Positions 43,368 through 52,148 of a stretch of 64,000 nt of DNA are shown piece after piece. How positions within the stretch are numbered: the first letter of the stretch is position 1; each line of letters starts with the position of its first letter. The stretch is from an uncultured Bacilli bacterium (GTDB taxonomy: Bacteria > Bacillota_I > Bacilli_A > RF39 > UBA660), in contig CALVOZ010000003.1 in NCBI GenBank assembly GCA_944350495.1, positions 124,001 to 188,000 on the forward strand. The letters are read 5' to 3'. Below the pieces are notes generated by a model. The model was not told the DNA's origin, did not search any database, and saw nothing but the letters and a program-made list of their open reading frames with translations. A program made the translations under genes and the position numbers.

Positions 43368-44732
43368 GTTAAATAATTTTTTTAAATTTTGATCTATATT
43401 ATCAAAGCTTTCTAAGCGATAATTCCATTGTCCATCAGCTATTCCTGGCTTATTAATACGATATTCTTCATTTTGACCAAGTATATCCTGGATTAAAATT
43501 ATTAAGTATTTATACGGTTTATCCATTAAATATTTAATTATTTTTTCATTAATTTCGCCAGAATAATTAACTAAAAAATCATCTAATACTTTTTTATTGT
43601 CCACATTTAGACCATTATACCATCCTACAATTGTATTATTATCGTGATTGCCTGGATACACAATCATATTAGATGAGTCTTCAAACTCACTTTTATTTTT
43701 AAAGTCAAATGTGTATTCAAATATTTTCATTCCTGGGAGATTATATTTATCTCTAAGTATATAAAGGTCATTTAAATCTGTACCTAAATCTTCAACAATA
43801 TATTTATTAGGATTAACAAATTTAAATATATATTCTAACATTAAATCACCATTACTCTTAATCCATGTGCCTGATTTAGGGGATTTATTAATAGGTATTT
43901 TAAAATATGCATCAAATGCTTTAAAATGGTCAATTCTAATAATATCAAATAGTGAATCTACATATAAATATTTATTTAACATATATTTATAATTATTATT
44001 TCTTTGATATTCAAAATCATATAATGGATGTCCCCATTTTTGGCCTTCACAGTTAAAATAATCAGGACTAGCACCAGATACAAATTCCATTTTATTATCA
44101 TTTAATATAAATTCATGATGATGAAAATATAAATCACTAGATTCATAACTAGGATGTATAGGTAAATCTCCAATTATTTCAATATTATTATTATTAGCAT
44201 ACTTTTTTAAATTAAACCATTCACGTTGTGCGATAAACTGTAAAAACATTTGATAATTATATTCCTCTAGGTCGTAATCATCTTTAAAATTAATCCATGA
44301 ATCATTATTATTTTTAATTTTTAAAGCCATGAATTTAGCATATTCATTTTCATTTTTAATGTAATCTAAATATTCTAAATATAAATTATTATTATTTTTT
44401 AAATTGTTAAAAGCTATTCTTAAATATTTATCTTTGATTTTTATTTTTTGATAATCAATCTTACTAGAAATTTCTATACTATACGTTTCAGTTAATAGTT
44501 TTAAAGAAATTAAATCATCAATACTAATGAACAGCGGATTAATAGCTAGCGATGAGGCTGTACTATAAGGACTGTTTGAATTATCAGTCGGATTTATCGG
44601 TAAAACTTCCCAATATTTAAGATTATTATCTTTTAAGATATCAATAAATTGATATGCGCTAGGTCCAAAATCTCCAATTCCATATTTTGTTGGCAAAGCA
44701 AATATTGGGAGTAAAATGCCTATATTCTTCAC
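43362..44732 (-). CDS. malQ: 4-alpha-glucanotransferase (amylomaltase)
   Basis: 456 residues, GH77. It starts GILLPIFALPTKYGIGDFG and has YWEVLPINPTD, the nucleophile Asp in IRIDHFKAFDAYF, the acid/base Glu in YIVEDLGTDLN, and the third acid in YPGNHDNNTIVGWY. It transfers maltosyl units in maltodextrin or glycogen use. Slightly shorter than average (about 480-500). No other glycogen or maltose gene is in the window; spoIVB follows after 50 bases. Confidence 0.95.
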   Translation of the reverse strand: MKNIGILLPIFALPTKYGIGDFGPSAYQFIDILKDNNLKYWEVLPINPTDNSNSPYSTASSLAINPLFISIDDLISLKLLTETYSIEISSKIDYQKIKIKDKYLRIAFNNLKNNNNLYLEYLDYIKNENEYAKFMALKIKNNNDSWINFKDDYDLEEYNYQMFLQFIAQREWFNLKKYANNNNIEIIGDLPIHPSYESSDLYFHHHEFILNDNKMEFVSGASPDYFNCEGQKWGHPLYDFEYQRNNNYKYMLNKYLYVDSLFDIIRIDHFKAFDAYFKIPINKSPKSGTWIKSNGDLMLEYIFKFVNPNKYIVEDLGTDLNDLYILRDKYNLPGMKIFEYTFDFKNKSEFEDSSNMIVYPGNHDNNTIVGWYNGLNVDNKKVLDDFLVNYSGEINEKIIKYLMDKPYKYLIILIQDILGQNEEYRINKPGIADGQWNYRLESFDNIDQNLKKLFNT

Positions 44733-44755
44733 ATTACCACCAGTTTAATTATATC

Positions 44756-44782
44756 AAAAAAGATAGCGTTATGCTATCTTTA
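44756..44782 (-). terminator. Terminator of the sortase gene
   Basis: AAAGATAGC/GCTATCTTT on the minus strand and six T. Confidence 0.85.
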
Positions 44783-46105
44783 CTTTTCTACTGATTTGAC
44801 TAATTTAGCGTGTAATACGATTCGATTACCATTATAATCTAAACAAGTAGATAGTGTTAATATTTTATCATTCTCATCTAATTTAACATTAAAATCATAT
44901 CTACTACGGCTTTCGATTGTTCTTAAAAATGTTAAGTAATCTTCATTATTTTCAAATGTATGTCTTAAATAGTATGATTCTGCCGGTATAGTATAAACAG
45001 CAAATACTTGCCATAATGTATTATGAGTTGGTGTAGATAATTTAATTATATGGTTATCTGGATTTGTATACCAACTTTTCTTTAAAACATTTTCTAGACT
45101 ACCGAACATAACTTGATCAACACGACCATGTCCATAAATTACTGTATTACGTTTAAAATTAGTTAAGTCTGAACGATAGTCAGCAAATAACCATCCCGCT
45201 GCACTCTTTTTTCGATCGAAAGCTCTGTTTAAATAATAACTGTTATCATCACTTTGAACAAATGGATAGTTAATATTAGTATTATTAACGTATAGCCATC
45301 CAACAGTATCACTATTCTTTTTAAGTAAATTATTAAAATCGACATCCATTAGTGGTACGTTAGCGTATTTCCAATAATCTTCACCATATTTATCTTTTTC
45401 TTTTAAATTAGCAGTTTGTGAATCATCGGCAACATTATAAATATCTTCAATATCAGATTCTTGTTCAGTAATTTCAGTGGTTGCTAATAAATCATTCATT
45501 ATTTTATCAGTGTTTTTACCTTCAGATAACCAAGTATTAAATATAGAGTAACATTGGAATATACCAAATAATGAAATTATTAGTAAAAATCCATATGCAT
45601 ATTTTGCTTTACTTCTTTTTTGCGGTTTACGTTCAGCTTTTTTTACTGGTTTATTATTTTTTTCTAATTTAGTATCAACTTTAAGCAATTCATTAATTGA
45701 CTTTTTTTCATAGACTGATAATAAATTATTAAATCTGGCTTCAAAATATTCTACTGATAATTCTAAATTTGCAGTATCTTTAAAATTACTGCCATCCCCA
45801 CGAACAATTTCTGGAACTTTACTAAAAATCATATCCTCTTTATTAGAATGAGTACTTAATAAATTAGTGATTGCTTCTAAGAAGTTAATAATATTTTTAG
45901 TTCCAACATTTTGATATTGTGGTAATATTGAAATAAGTGGCATAAATGGTACAAAAACATATCGGTCGTTTATTTTCTTGTATTTAAAATATACGTAGTT
46001 TTCTTCATAATCGGTACCAATAGCAAATATTTGATTATCTATTTCAATAAATTGAATTATGCTATAAGTTTTGTTATTATACATAAAAAAGCTAGTATTT
46101 AACAT
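44780..46105 (-). CDS. Class B-type sortase with a cytoplasmic N-terminal domain
   Basis: 441 residues from ATG 46105, eight bases after GGGGG; an ATG at 46111 is too close to it. The C-terminal 220 residues are a sortase: PFVQSDDNSYYLNRAFD, WLFADYRSDL, His in NTVIYGHGRV (about 328), Cys in LTLSTCLDY (about 421) and Arg in GNRIVLHAK. The YYL and long helix match class B. Before it come a membrane helix (about 170-190), a basic stretch, and a 160-residue N-terminal region of unknown fold that should lie in the cytoplasm. Sortases usually have only a short tail there. The probable substrate is the next gene, an adhesin with an IPVTA signal. Confidence 0.88.
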   Translation of the reverse strand: MLNTSFFMYNNKTYSIIQFIEIDNQIFAIGTDYEENYVYFKYKKINDRYVFVPFMPLISILPQYQNVGTKNIINFLEAITNLLSTHSNKEDMIFSKVPEIVRGDGSNFKDTANLELSVEYFEARFNNLLSVYEKKSINELLKVDTKLEKNNKPVKKAERKPQKRSKAKYAYGFLLIISLFGIFQCYSIFNTWLSEGKNTDKIMNDLLATTEITEQESDIEDIYNVADDSQTANLKEKDKYGEDYWKYANVPLMDVDFNNLLKKNSDTVGWLYVNNTNINYPFVQSDDNSYYLNRAFDRKKSAAGWLFADYRSDLTNFKRNTVIYGHGRVDQVMFGSLENVLKKSWYTNPDNHIIKLSTPTHNTLWQVFAVYTIPAESYYLRHTFENNEDYLTFLRTIESRSRYDFNVKLDENDKILTLSTCLDYNGNRIVLHAKLVKSVEK

Positions 46106-46191
46106 AACCATTACCCCCTTTATTCTTTTTATTCCCCCTGTTTGAGGTCATATAATAGCACATTTTCTTAAAAAAAGCAAATTTATAACTA

Positions 46192-46218
46192 AAAAAGGCT
46201 TTAACAAAGCCTTTTTAT
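46192..46218 (-). terminator. Terminator of the thioester adhesin gene
   Basis: AAAAAGGCTTT/AAAGCCTTTTT with a short loop; strong on the minus strand. Confidence 0.88.
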
Positions 46219-47744
46219 TGTTGTTTAATTAATTTATATGTACTGAATGTACCAATTGCTATAAATGCTATGAATCCCATAATCAATAGTGTAATATTGA
46301 TATCGGCAGTTACAGGAATTGGAGAGTTATACATAATAATTTCTGGTTGACTTGGATTTCCATCTTCATCAATAGTAAATTCAATAATTTCATCACTTAA
46401 TCCATAACCACTTGGTGAATTAGTTTCAATTAATGTATATTTACCTGGAGTTAAGTTTGTAACATAATGTGGTTCATTAGTTGATACCCAAGTAGCTACG
46501 ACATTACCATTAGCATCTTTAATTGTTAAAGTAGCGCCTGGTAATTCCTCTTTAGTTGTAATATCTTGTTTACTAATTTTAACTGTACCTGTTTTTGGAG
46601 TTTCTTTTGTGTTATACATTGTAATTGTTTTAGTTGTATCATTATCACCACTAACAGTAAATTTAATTGGTGTAGAGTTCAAGATATATCCTTCTGGTGC
46701 TTTAATTTCAGTAACACTATAAACACCAGCTTCTAAACCTTTAATTACATGTGGACTAGTTGTAGTTACCCATGTATCAATAACATTGCCATTAGCATCT
46801 TTTAATTCTAATGTTGCACCCGCTAAAGTTTCACCAGTACCAGCATCTTTTTTAATAATATTAACATCATACTCTTTTGGTTGTTCTTTAGTTAATTTTA
46901 TTTTAATGCTGTCACTTAATTTAACAGTTTCGCTAATCATAATACCAACATCTTGGTAATTTGATTTATTTAATGTATATCTATGTACTTTATTAACAGT
47001 AGCATTTGTGTTAACTAATACAGAAATCTCCATATCATTATATACTTTGCTTTTTGGAATACGAACATAAAAACTTGTACCAGCTGGAAGTGTGTCACCA
47101 GATTTGTACACTTTACCAGTTGTCGCAACAATTTCAGCGTAACTTGTTGCATTTACTAATGTAACAGTAAAGTTTTTATAACCTTCACCTTTTACATTAA
47201 ATAAAGTTGATTTGTAATATGTATCATCATAGAACATATCAGTATCATTTGATTTAATATCAATTGAATAATTAGTTGCTTTAGCCTTTTTAGCTTCATT
47301 ATATAATTTAATAGCAACTGTAGCTTCAGGGTATGATTTATTCAAAGAACTTTCTGATAATTTTCCTTGATATAACCATAAAGCTAATTGTGTAGCATAA
47401 TATCTTTGATCATTTGATAAACCATTACCTAGCAAAGATACATTCCATTTACCAGCGTAACCGTTTTCATAGATAAAGATAAAACCTGGGTCAGTGATTG
47501 TATCTTTATAATATAATGTTGAACCACTAGTTGGAGATTTTAAAGATTTGTTTAAACAAAATCCTATATATGTAACTCCATTAGCAGTTAATGTTTTATA
47601 GTTCGATGATGACCCGCTTTGCATGTTTACTCCACTTAATTTTCTTGAACTAAATGTTACGGATTGTGGAGCAGCAATAACATTAATCACAGATGTCATT
47701 GCAATAATAAATGTTAATACTAAATTGAATAATTTCTTTTTCAT
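46215..47744 (-). CDS. Thioester-domain surface adhesin with two Cna-B (SpaA-like) repeats
   Basis: 509 residues behind AAAGGGGG. Signal peptide 1-25 (ending IAAPQ). A thioester domain follows: Cys63 in YIGFCLNKS and Gln119 in YYATQLALWLYQ are spaced as in known Cys-Gln thioester adhesins. Two Cna-B domains (293-378 and 388-473) have isopeptide residues: Lys298/299, Glu346, Asn378; and Lys389/392, Glu440, Asn473. The end is IPVTA (476-480), a hydrophobic helix and KLIKQQ, a sorting signal of LPXTG type with I for L and A for G. It should bind host or neighbour surface amines covalently. A sortase lies next to it. Confidence 0.9.
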   Translation of the reverse strand: MKKKLFNLVLTFIIAMTSVINVIAAPQSVTFSSRKLSGVNMQSGSSSNYKTLTANGVTYIGFCLNKSLKSPTSGSTLYYKDTITDPGFIFIYENGYAGKWNVSLLGNGLSNDQRYYATQLALWLYQGKLSESSLNKSYPEATVAIKLYNEAKKAKATNYSIDIKSNDTDMFYDDTYYKSTLFNVKGEGYKNFTVTLVNATSYAEIVATTGKVYKSGDTLPAGTSFYVRIPKSKVYNDMEISVLVNTNATVNKVHRYTLNKSNYQDVGIMISETVKLSDSIKIKLTKEQPKEYDVNIIKKDAGTGETLAGATLELKDANGNVIDTWVTTTSPHVIKGLEAGVYSVTEIKAPEGYILNSTPIKFTVSGDNDTTKTITMYNTKETPKTGTVKISKQDITTKEELPGATLTIKDANGNVVATWVSTNEPHYVTNLTPGKYTLIETNSPSGYGLSDEIIEFTIDEDGNPSQPEIIMYNSPIPVTADINITLLIMGFIAFIAIGTFSTYKLIKQQ

Positions 47745-47770
47745 TTTAAATTCCCCCTTTGATGGCGCTT

Positions 47771-47799
47771 ATAATAACATTTTTTTTTAATTTTGTCAA
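47771..47799 (-). promoter_or_regulatory. Strong promoter of the adhesin gene
   Basis: Minus strand TTGACA (47799-47794), 17 bases, TATTAT (47776-47771). Near consensus. Confidence 0.8.
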
Positions 47800-47816
47800 A
47801 TTTATCAATTCTCAAT

Positions 47817-47838
47817 AAAAAATCGTAAAAAACGATTA
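47817..47838 (-). terminator. Terminator of the CotH-VTC-DUF4956 operon
   Basis: AATCGT/ACGATT on the minus strand with a T5 loop and T6 tail. Confidence 0.78.
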
Positions 47839-48489
47839 ATTAATATTAATTAAGTGAATACTTTCAAACATTGAACTATCTTTAAGCTTAAGTATTGAAT
47901 CAGCAAATTCTTTACCAGCTAATTCATATGTGAATTCAACCATATCTTTTTTTATTGATTGAGTTTTTAAAACACATTTTTTCTTTTTATTAAACATAGT
48001 GGCAACTTCTTCAGCATCGTCTTTATTAACATTTACTACTAATAAGTATTTTTGAGTTGGCTTAAATGATGTTGTATAACTAATTAAATAGAATATTCCT
48101 AATAAAGCACAAGCAATAATAGTTATAATATATAGTCCAGCTCCAGCCATAATTCCAGCGGCAATTGACCAAAACATAAATACTGTATCTACAGGGTCTT
48201 TAACGGCTGTTCTAAAACGAACAATAGATAAAGCACCGACCATACCTAATGAAAGCGCTAAATTTGAATTGATAGTTCTAATAACCAATGAGGTTACCAT
48301 TGCTAATAAAATAATTGATAATACAAATGATTTAGTATAAGAAACACCTGTATATGTTTTTTTATAAATAAATGATATAAAGAGCGCAGCTACAAATGCA
48401 GTTAAAAGTGATAGGAATAGATCACCAGTTGAAATCGTACCTGTAAATTCTTCAACTACGCCTTTTTTTATTAAATCTAAAAATCCCAT
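47836..48489 (-). CDS. DUF4956 membrane protein
   Basis: 217 residues. Four membrane helices (about 25-140) with the family segment GMVGALSIVRFRTAVKDP, then AGIMAGAGLY, and a C-terminal ferredoxin-like cytoplasmic domain (150-217). DUF4956 proteins resemble MgtC-like and DUF421-like membrane proteins and are often neighbours of VTC-domain polymerases. Molecular function unknown. The start lies two bases after the stop of the VTC gene. In this operon it might be the membrane channel or partner of the polymerase (inference). Confidence 0.88.
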   Translation of the reverse strand: MGFLDLIKKGVVEEFTGTISTGDLFLSLLTAFVAALFISFIYKKTYTGVSYTKSFVLSIILLAMVTSLVIRTINSNLALSLGMVGALSIVRFRTAVKDPVDTVFMFWSIAAGIMAGAGLYIITIIACALLGIFYLISYTTSFKPTQKYLLVVNVNKDDAEEVATMFNKKKKCVLKTQSIKKDMVEFTYELAGKEFADSILKLKDSSMFESIHLININ

Positions 48490-48491
48490 AA

Positions 48492-49187
48492 TTAAATCTC
48501 CTTCTTTTCATGACATAAAGCAAATTTTGATATTGCTTGTCTAACTGTTGGTATTGTCATAATTACTTGTGCAATATGACTTGGTATTGCATTATTGAAT
48601 TTAACTTCCAATACTGCTTCGTTTTTTTCTAAAATATCATATGTTAAGTAATTTTCACTAAATAAATCATAATTAAATCTTCCTGATTTTATATGTTCAT
48701 CAAAAGTAACTCTAGTGTCCTCAACAGGATAAGTATAAGCTAATCTTTGATAATCAACAATTACATCTGGCTTTAATCCTTTAGTTTTGATTTCAAATAT
48801 GAATTCTTCTAATAATTTATCCTTACTAGTATCAATTTTATCAAAATTACCATTAATTATATTTTCATATATTTTCTTTGTAATTTTAGTTTGCTCTTTG
48901 TGCGTTAAATCACGATTTTTATCTTTGCGCTCTAATCGTATAAAACTATCATCTAGATTATAAATTCTAATTCGATACTTTTTTCTTTTTTCTGTACCGT
49001 CAATCTTTTCATCAAATGCAGTACTTTTATAATCATCGAAATATAAACTTCTAATAAAATATGTGTTATCAGGATTAGCAGAATTTTCATCAACATTCAT
49101 AATAAGTGCTAGACGATGTTTTAATACTTCTGCCCATGCTGGACTCAAGATAAATTTTAATTCATGACGATATTTAACTTTACTCAA
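48492..49187 (-). CDS. VTC-domain protein (polyphosphate polymerase family)
   Basis: 231 residues. The tunnel-forming VTC fold with its basic and acidic strands: KYRHELKFIL, RSLYFDDYKSTAF, KYRIRIYNLDDSFIRLERKDK, LEVKFNNAIPS. In yeast Vtc4 such residues bind polyphosphate and manganese and make polyphosphate from ATP. Bacterial stand-alone versions are only predicted to do so. It overlaps the CotH gene by eight bases and lies two bases before the DUF4956 gene, so the three are made together. Confidence 0.9.
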   Translation of the reverse strand: MSKVKYRHELKFILSPAWAEVLKHRLALIMNVDENSANPDNTYFIRSLYFDDYKSTAFDEKIDGTEKRKKYRIRIYNLDDSFIRLERKDKNRDLTHKEQTKITKKIYENIINGNFDKIDTSKDKLLEEFIFEIKTKGLKPDVIVDYQRLAYTYPVEDTRVTFDEHIKSGRFNYDLFSENYLTYDILEKNEAVLEVKFNNAIPSHIAQVIMTIPTVRQAISKFALCHEKKEI

Positions 49188-52038
49188 AGTATTTTTCCAT
49201 CTCCTTACTACTTAATCCAAAATAACTTTTGATACTACTTAACATATAACTTCTTCTTTTTTTTATATATGTTTTTAAATATTCACATTCATTATACCAT
49301 GTTTGCATAGATTGATTCCAACGCTTTTGGTTGCGTTCCATTTCTGGTTCTAACATTTTATATAATTCGTTATATCTATTCATTAGATTTTCTTCTGTCC
49401 AAACATTTTTCATGTTATATGATGCTCTTTCTAAAAATAATTTTCTAAATTCTTCATTTTGTAATAATCCTCTTAAGATTGTGTTATTGTAATGATATTT
49501 CCCCATTCCAGCAGGATTTGTCATCCATTTTAAATAATCGATAGAATAGTTATATAAGGCGTAATCAAAATCATAGAAAACCATTTTAATACGACCATTT
49601 TCTAGTTCAGTATTATTAAAATATCTCATATTTACAATATCGTTATTCGTTGTATATAATTCGCCAATCCAGTAATCAGCATAATTTTCAACATCTAATA
49701 ATGTTTTAACATATTCATAGTTACTATCAATTGACATATCATGAGTTGCAACATAGTTTAATAACTTTGTATAAAAACTACTACTACCATATTTAACTTC
49801 GTTATCAATACGAATAATATTTGATTTTTCTCCATCTACATCGTAGTGATTTTGAATAAAATCTTCATCAACTTTTTCTCTTAAGTAGTATATTCCCCAA
49901 TAATCTCCATTTATATATAAAATTACAGGTTTATAGGCTTGAACATCAACAGTTCCATAATCATCCATAATCGAAGTTGCTAATTCATCTCGCATCATGG
50001 AATATGCGCTATCTTGAGAACCACTTCGTATTACTAGTGATTTATAATTCGTGGCATCCCTATTTTCAAATACTTTATATTCTAAACTTGATTCTCCGTA
50101 TTTAGAAGAAAATTTTAAAGCAAAACTTTTTTTAGGAATGTATCTTGTTTGTCCACCAAACAGTTTAAGGCCACAATCAATTGAGAAAGAACCATCTTCT
50201 TCAAACAATTCAGCATGTGCGGGAAGTGTTAAGTTACTACCTCCAGCATTTAAAATTGCTTGAAAAGATGAAGAAGGCATAGAAATTGATAAAACAGGAA
50301 TTGTATGATCTTCATTTATAATGTATGAAGATGTGATTACTTTACTATTTTGTTTTCCTTTTTCATAAACCATTGCTTTAACAACAGTAGTTTTAGATAA
50401 AAGAAGAGGACTACTATATACTTTAGAATTTGTAGTAGGTTCACTGCCATCTAAAGTATAATATATAGTCCCTGAACCATTTATTTCAACAGTTAATTTA
50501 TCTATATCATTGTATATACCTGGTTTTGTTTCAAAAACAGGAGCATAAGCAATATCTGTAATTGGCGTTACATTTACTTTACCAGGTGTAGGTTTTTTGT
50601 AATAATAGTATCCACCTTTTGAATTTCGACCATAACTGTATTCATTAGGTACATTTGATATAAATACAGAATCAATTATTTCTCCATCTTTATATAAATA
50701 TAAACTTTCAGTTGGTGATATTTTAAAATTGGCATGTTTATATTTACTATTACTATATTTTGTTTCTCCCGATGCCATTAATATATAATATTCACCAGGT
50801 TTTAATTCTTTATTTTCTAATTTATATAAAGTTTTATTGTCAACGTCAGTTGTAATACTATAATCGCTTAGATTAATAGTTTTATCTGAATTATTGTATA
50901 ATTCAATCCAATCGTAATAATTTCCCCCATTTTGCGCTAAATAAGTATTATTACTATTCATAACTTCATTAATCATTAAATCATTTGGATTTTTTCTAAT
51001 TTTGTCATTAAAATCTTTTAAACCATCAATATCATTATTATAACCTGGAGAAATATTTATACCTTCATAAAATTTACCATTATTTTTGATATAGGCATAT
51101 CCGCCTGTAACATCGGTATAATTAAATTGTTCAACTATTTTATTTTTTCTAGCTAAAATAATAGTGCCGCTATTTTTATTCGGAGTAAAATCAGTATTAT
51201 TTTGATTATCTAAACCTGATGTATAAAACAAGTATACTTCTCCACCTTTTAAATCAATATCTGGTAATTTCCATGAAAATGGTTCATTTATATCATCAGA
51301 TAAATAATATTCACTTAAATTAATTGTTTCATCACCAGTATTTTTAATTTCAATATAAGTTAAAAATTCACCATTAATATTAAAATTTCCTTTATTGCTA
51401 GTTAAAATTTCATTTAACATAATAGGTTCATCCTCGGTACTAATAAGTGAAGCTAAAAATTTTTTTCTTCCGTCTTCATTATTATCAAAGCCTGGTGTGA
51501 TATCAGTGGTAATTTGCCACTCTCCTTCACTATTTCTAGCCATAACATTGTTTTTCTCTAAACTTTTAGTTCTAATAGTATCTACAACTTTACCATTGGG
51601 CTTTTTTAAGGTTAACAATTCTCCCCCACTTTTTGCAAGGGCGAAGTTAGCGTATAATCCGTCAGCATTAGTACCAGCTAAATACACAATTAAATACTCT
51701 TTACTTTTAATTGTTATACTTGGAAAAATCCATTTAGCGTTACCTGATTCTTCATCACTTAAAGTATAATCAGCTAAATCAATATCGCTGTCAGAACCGT
51801 TATATAATTCAATCCAATCATATGCATTACCAAATTCATCTACGTATGCGCCTTTGTTGGATGTCATTATCTCGTTTATAACAAGCTGGTTTACATTTAT
51901 TTTACCATTATCCAATCCTGTCACAAAATTGTTATCACTAGTTATTAATAAATTTAAACCACTTAATAGTATTACAAGAATAATAAGACCGATAATTAAC
52001 ACTATGTTGTTTTTAAATTTTTTTAGTTCAAACATCAT
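49180..52038 (-). CDS. cotH: CotH-type secreted kinase with three lamin-tail domains and a chitobiase-like domain
   Basis: 952 residues. N-terminal anchor (about 10-30). Three lamin-tail-like domains begin near 50, 205 and 350, each as INE(I/V)M/LxSN...DWIELYN...LSDYxL. A chitobiase C-terminal-like beta domain (about 500-575) has TIYYTLDGSEPTTNS. The CotH domain (580-900) has LFGGQTRYIPKKSFALKF, FENRDATNYKSLVIRSG, and the metal-binding VFYDFDYALY (about 820). CotH phosphorylates spore-coat proteins in Bacillus; surface forms with lamin-tail domains occur in many gut Bacillota. First gene of the operon with VTC and DUF4956. Confidence 0.93.
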   Translation of the reverse strand: MMFELKKFKNNIVLIIGLIILVILLSGLNLLITSDNNFVTGLDNGKINVNQLVINEIMTSNKGAYVDEFGNAYDWIELYNGSDSDIDLADYTLSDEESGNAKWIFPSITIKSKEYLIVYLAGTNADGLYANFALAKSGGELLTLKKPNGKVVDTIRTKSLEKNNVMARNSEGEWQITTDITPGFDNNEDGRKKFLASLISTEDEPIMLNEILTSNKGNFNINGEFLTYIEIKNTGDETINLSEYYLSDDINEPFSWKLPDIDLKGGEVYLFYTSGLDNQNNTDFTPNKNSGTIILARKNKIVEQFNYTDVTGGYAYIKNNGKFYEGINISPGYNNDIDGLKDFNDKIRKNPNDLMINEVMNSNNTYLAQNGGNYYDWIELYNNSDKTINLSDYSITTDVDNKTLYKLENKELKPGEYYILMASGETKYSNSKYKHANFKISPTESLYLYKDGEIIDSVFISNVPNEYSYGRNSKGGYYYYKKPTPGKVNVTPITDIAYAPVFETKPGIYNDIDKLTVEINGSGTIYYTLDGSEPTTNSKVYSSPLLLSKTTVVKAMVYEKGKQNSKVITSSYIINEDHTIPVLSISMPSSSFQAILNAGGSNLTLPAHAELFEEDGSFSIDCGLKLFGGQTRYIPKKSFALKFSSKYGESSLEYKVFENRDATNYKSLVIRSGSQDSAYSMMRDELATSIMDDYGTVDVQAYKPVILYINGDYWGIYYLREKVDEDFIQNHYDVDGEKSNIIRIDNEVKYGSSSFYTKLLNYVATHDMSIDSNYEYVKTLLDVENYADYWIGELYTTNNDIVNMRYFNNTELENGRIKMVFYDFDYALYNYSIDYLKWMTNPAGMGKYHYNNTILRGLLQNEEFRKLFLERASYNMKNVWTEENLMNRYNELYKMLEPEMERNQKRWNQSMQTWYNECEYLKTYIKKRRSYMLSSIKSYFGLSSKEMEKYFE

Positions 52039-52059
52039 ATCGCCTACCTTGACATAAAT

Positions 52060-52088
52060 ATGATATCACATAATTCGACTTTCTACAA
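52060..52088 (-). promoter_or_regulatory. Promoter of the CotH operon
   Basis: Minus strand TTGTAG (52088-52083), 17 bases, TATCAT (52065-52060). Confidence 0.55.
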
Positions 52089-52095
52089 CAAACGA

Positions 52096-52124
52096 TTGTC
52101 TATTTTTTATTATTTTGGTATAAT
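52096..52124 (+). promoter_or_regulatory. Promoter of the DUF6273-like gene
   Basis: TTGTCT (52096-52101), 17 bases, TATAAT (52119-52124) with a TGG extension; divergent from the CotH promoter. Confidence 0.7.
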
Positions 52125-52148
52125 GAATACATTGTGTAAGAGGTAATT

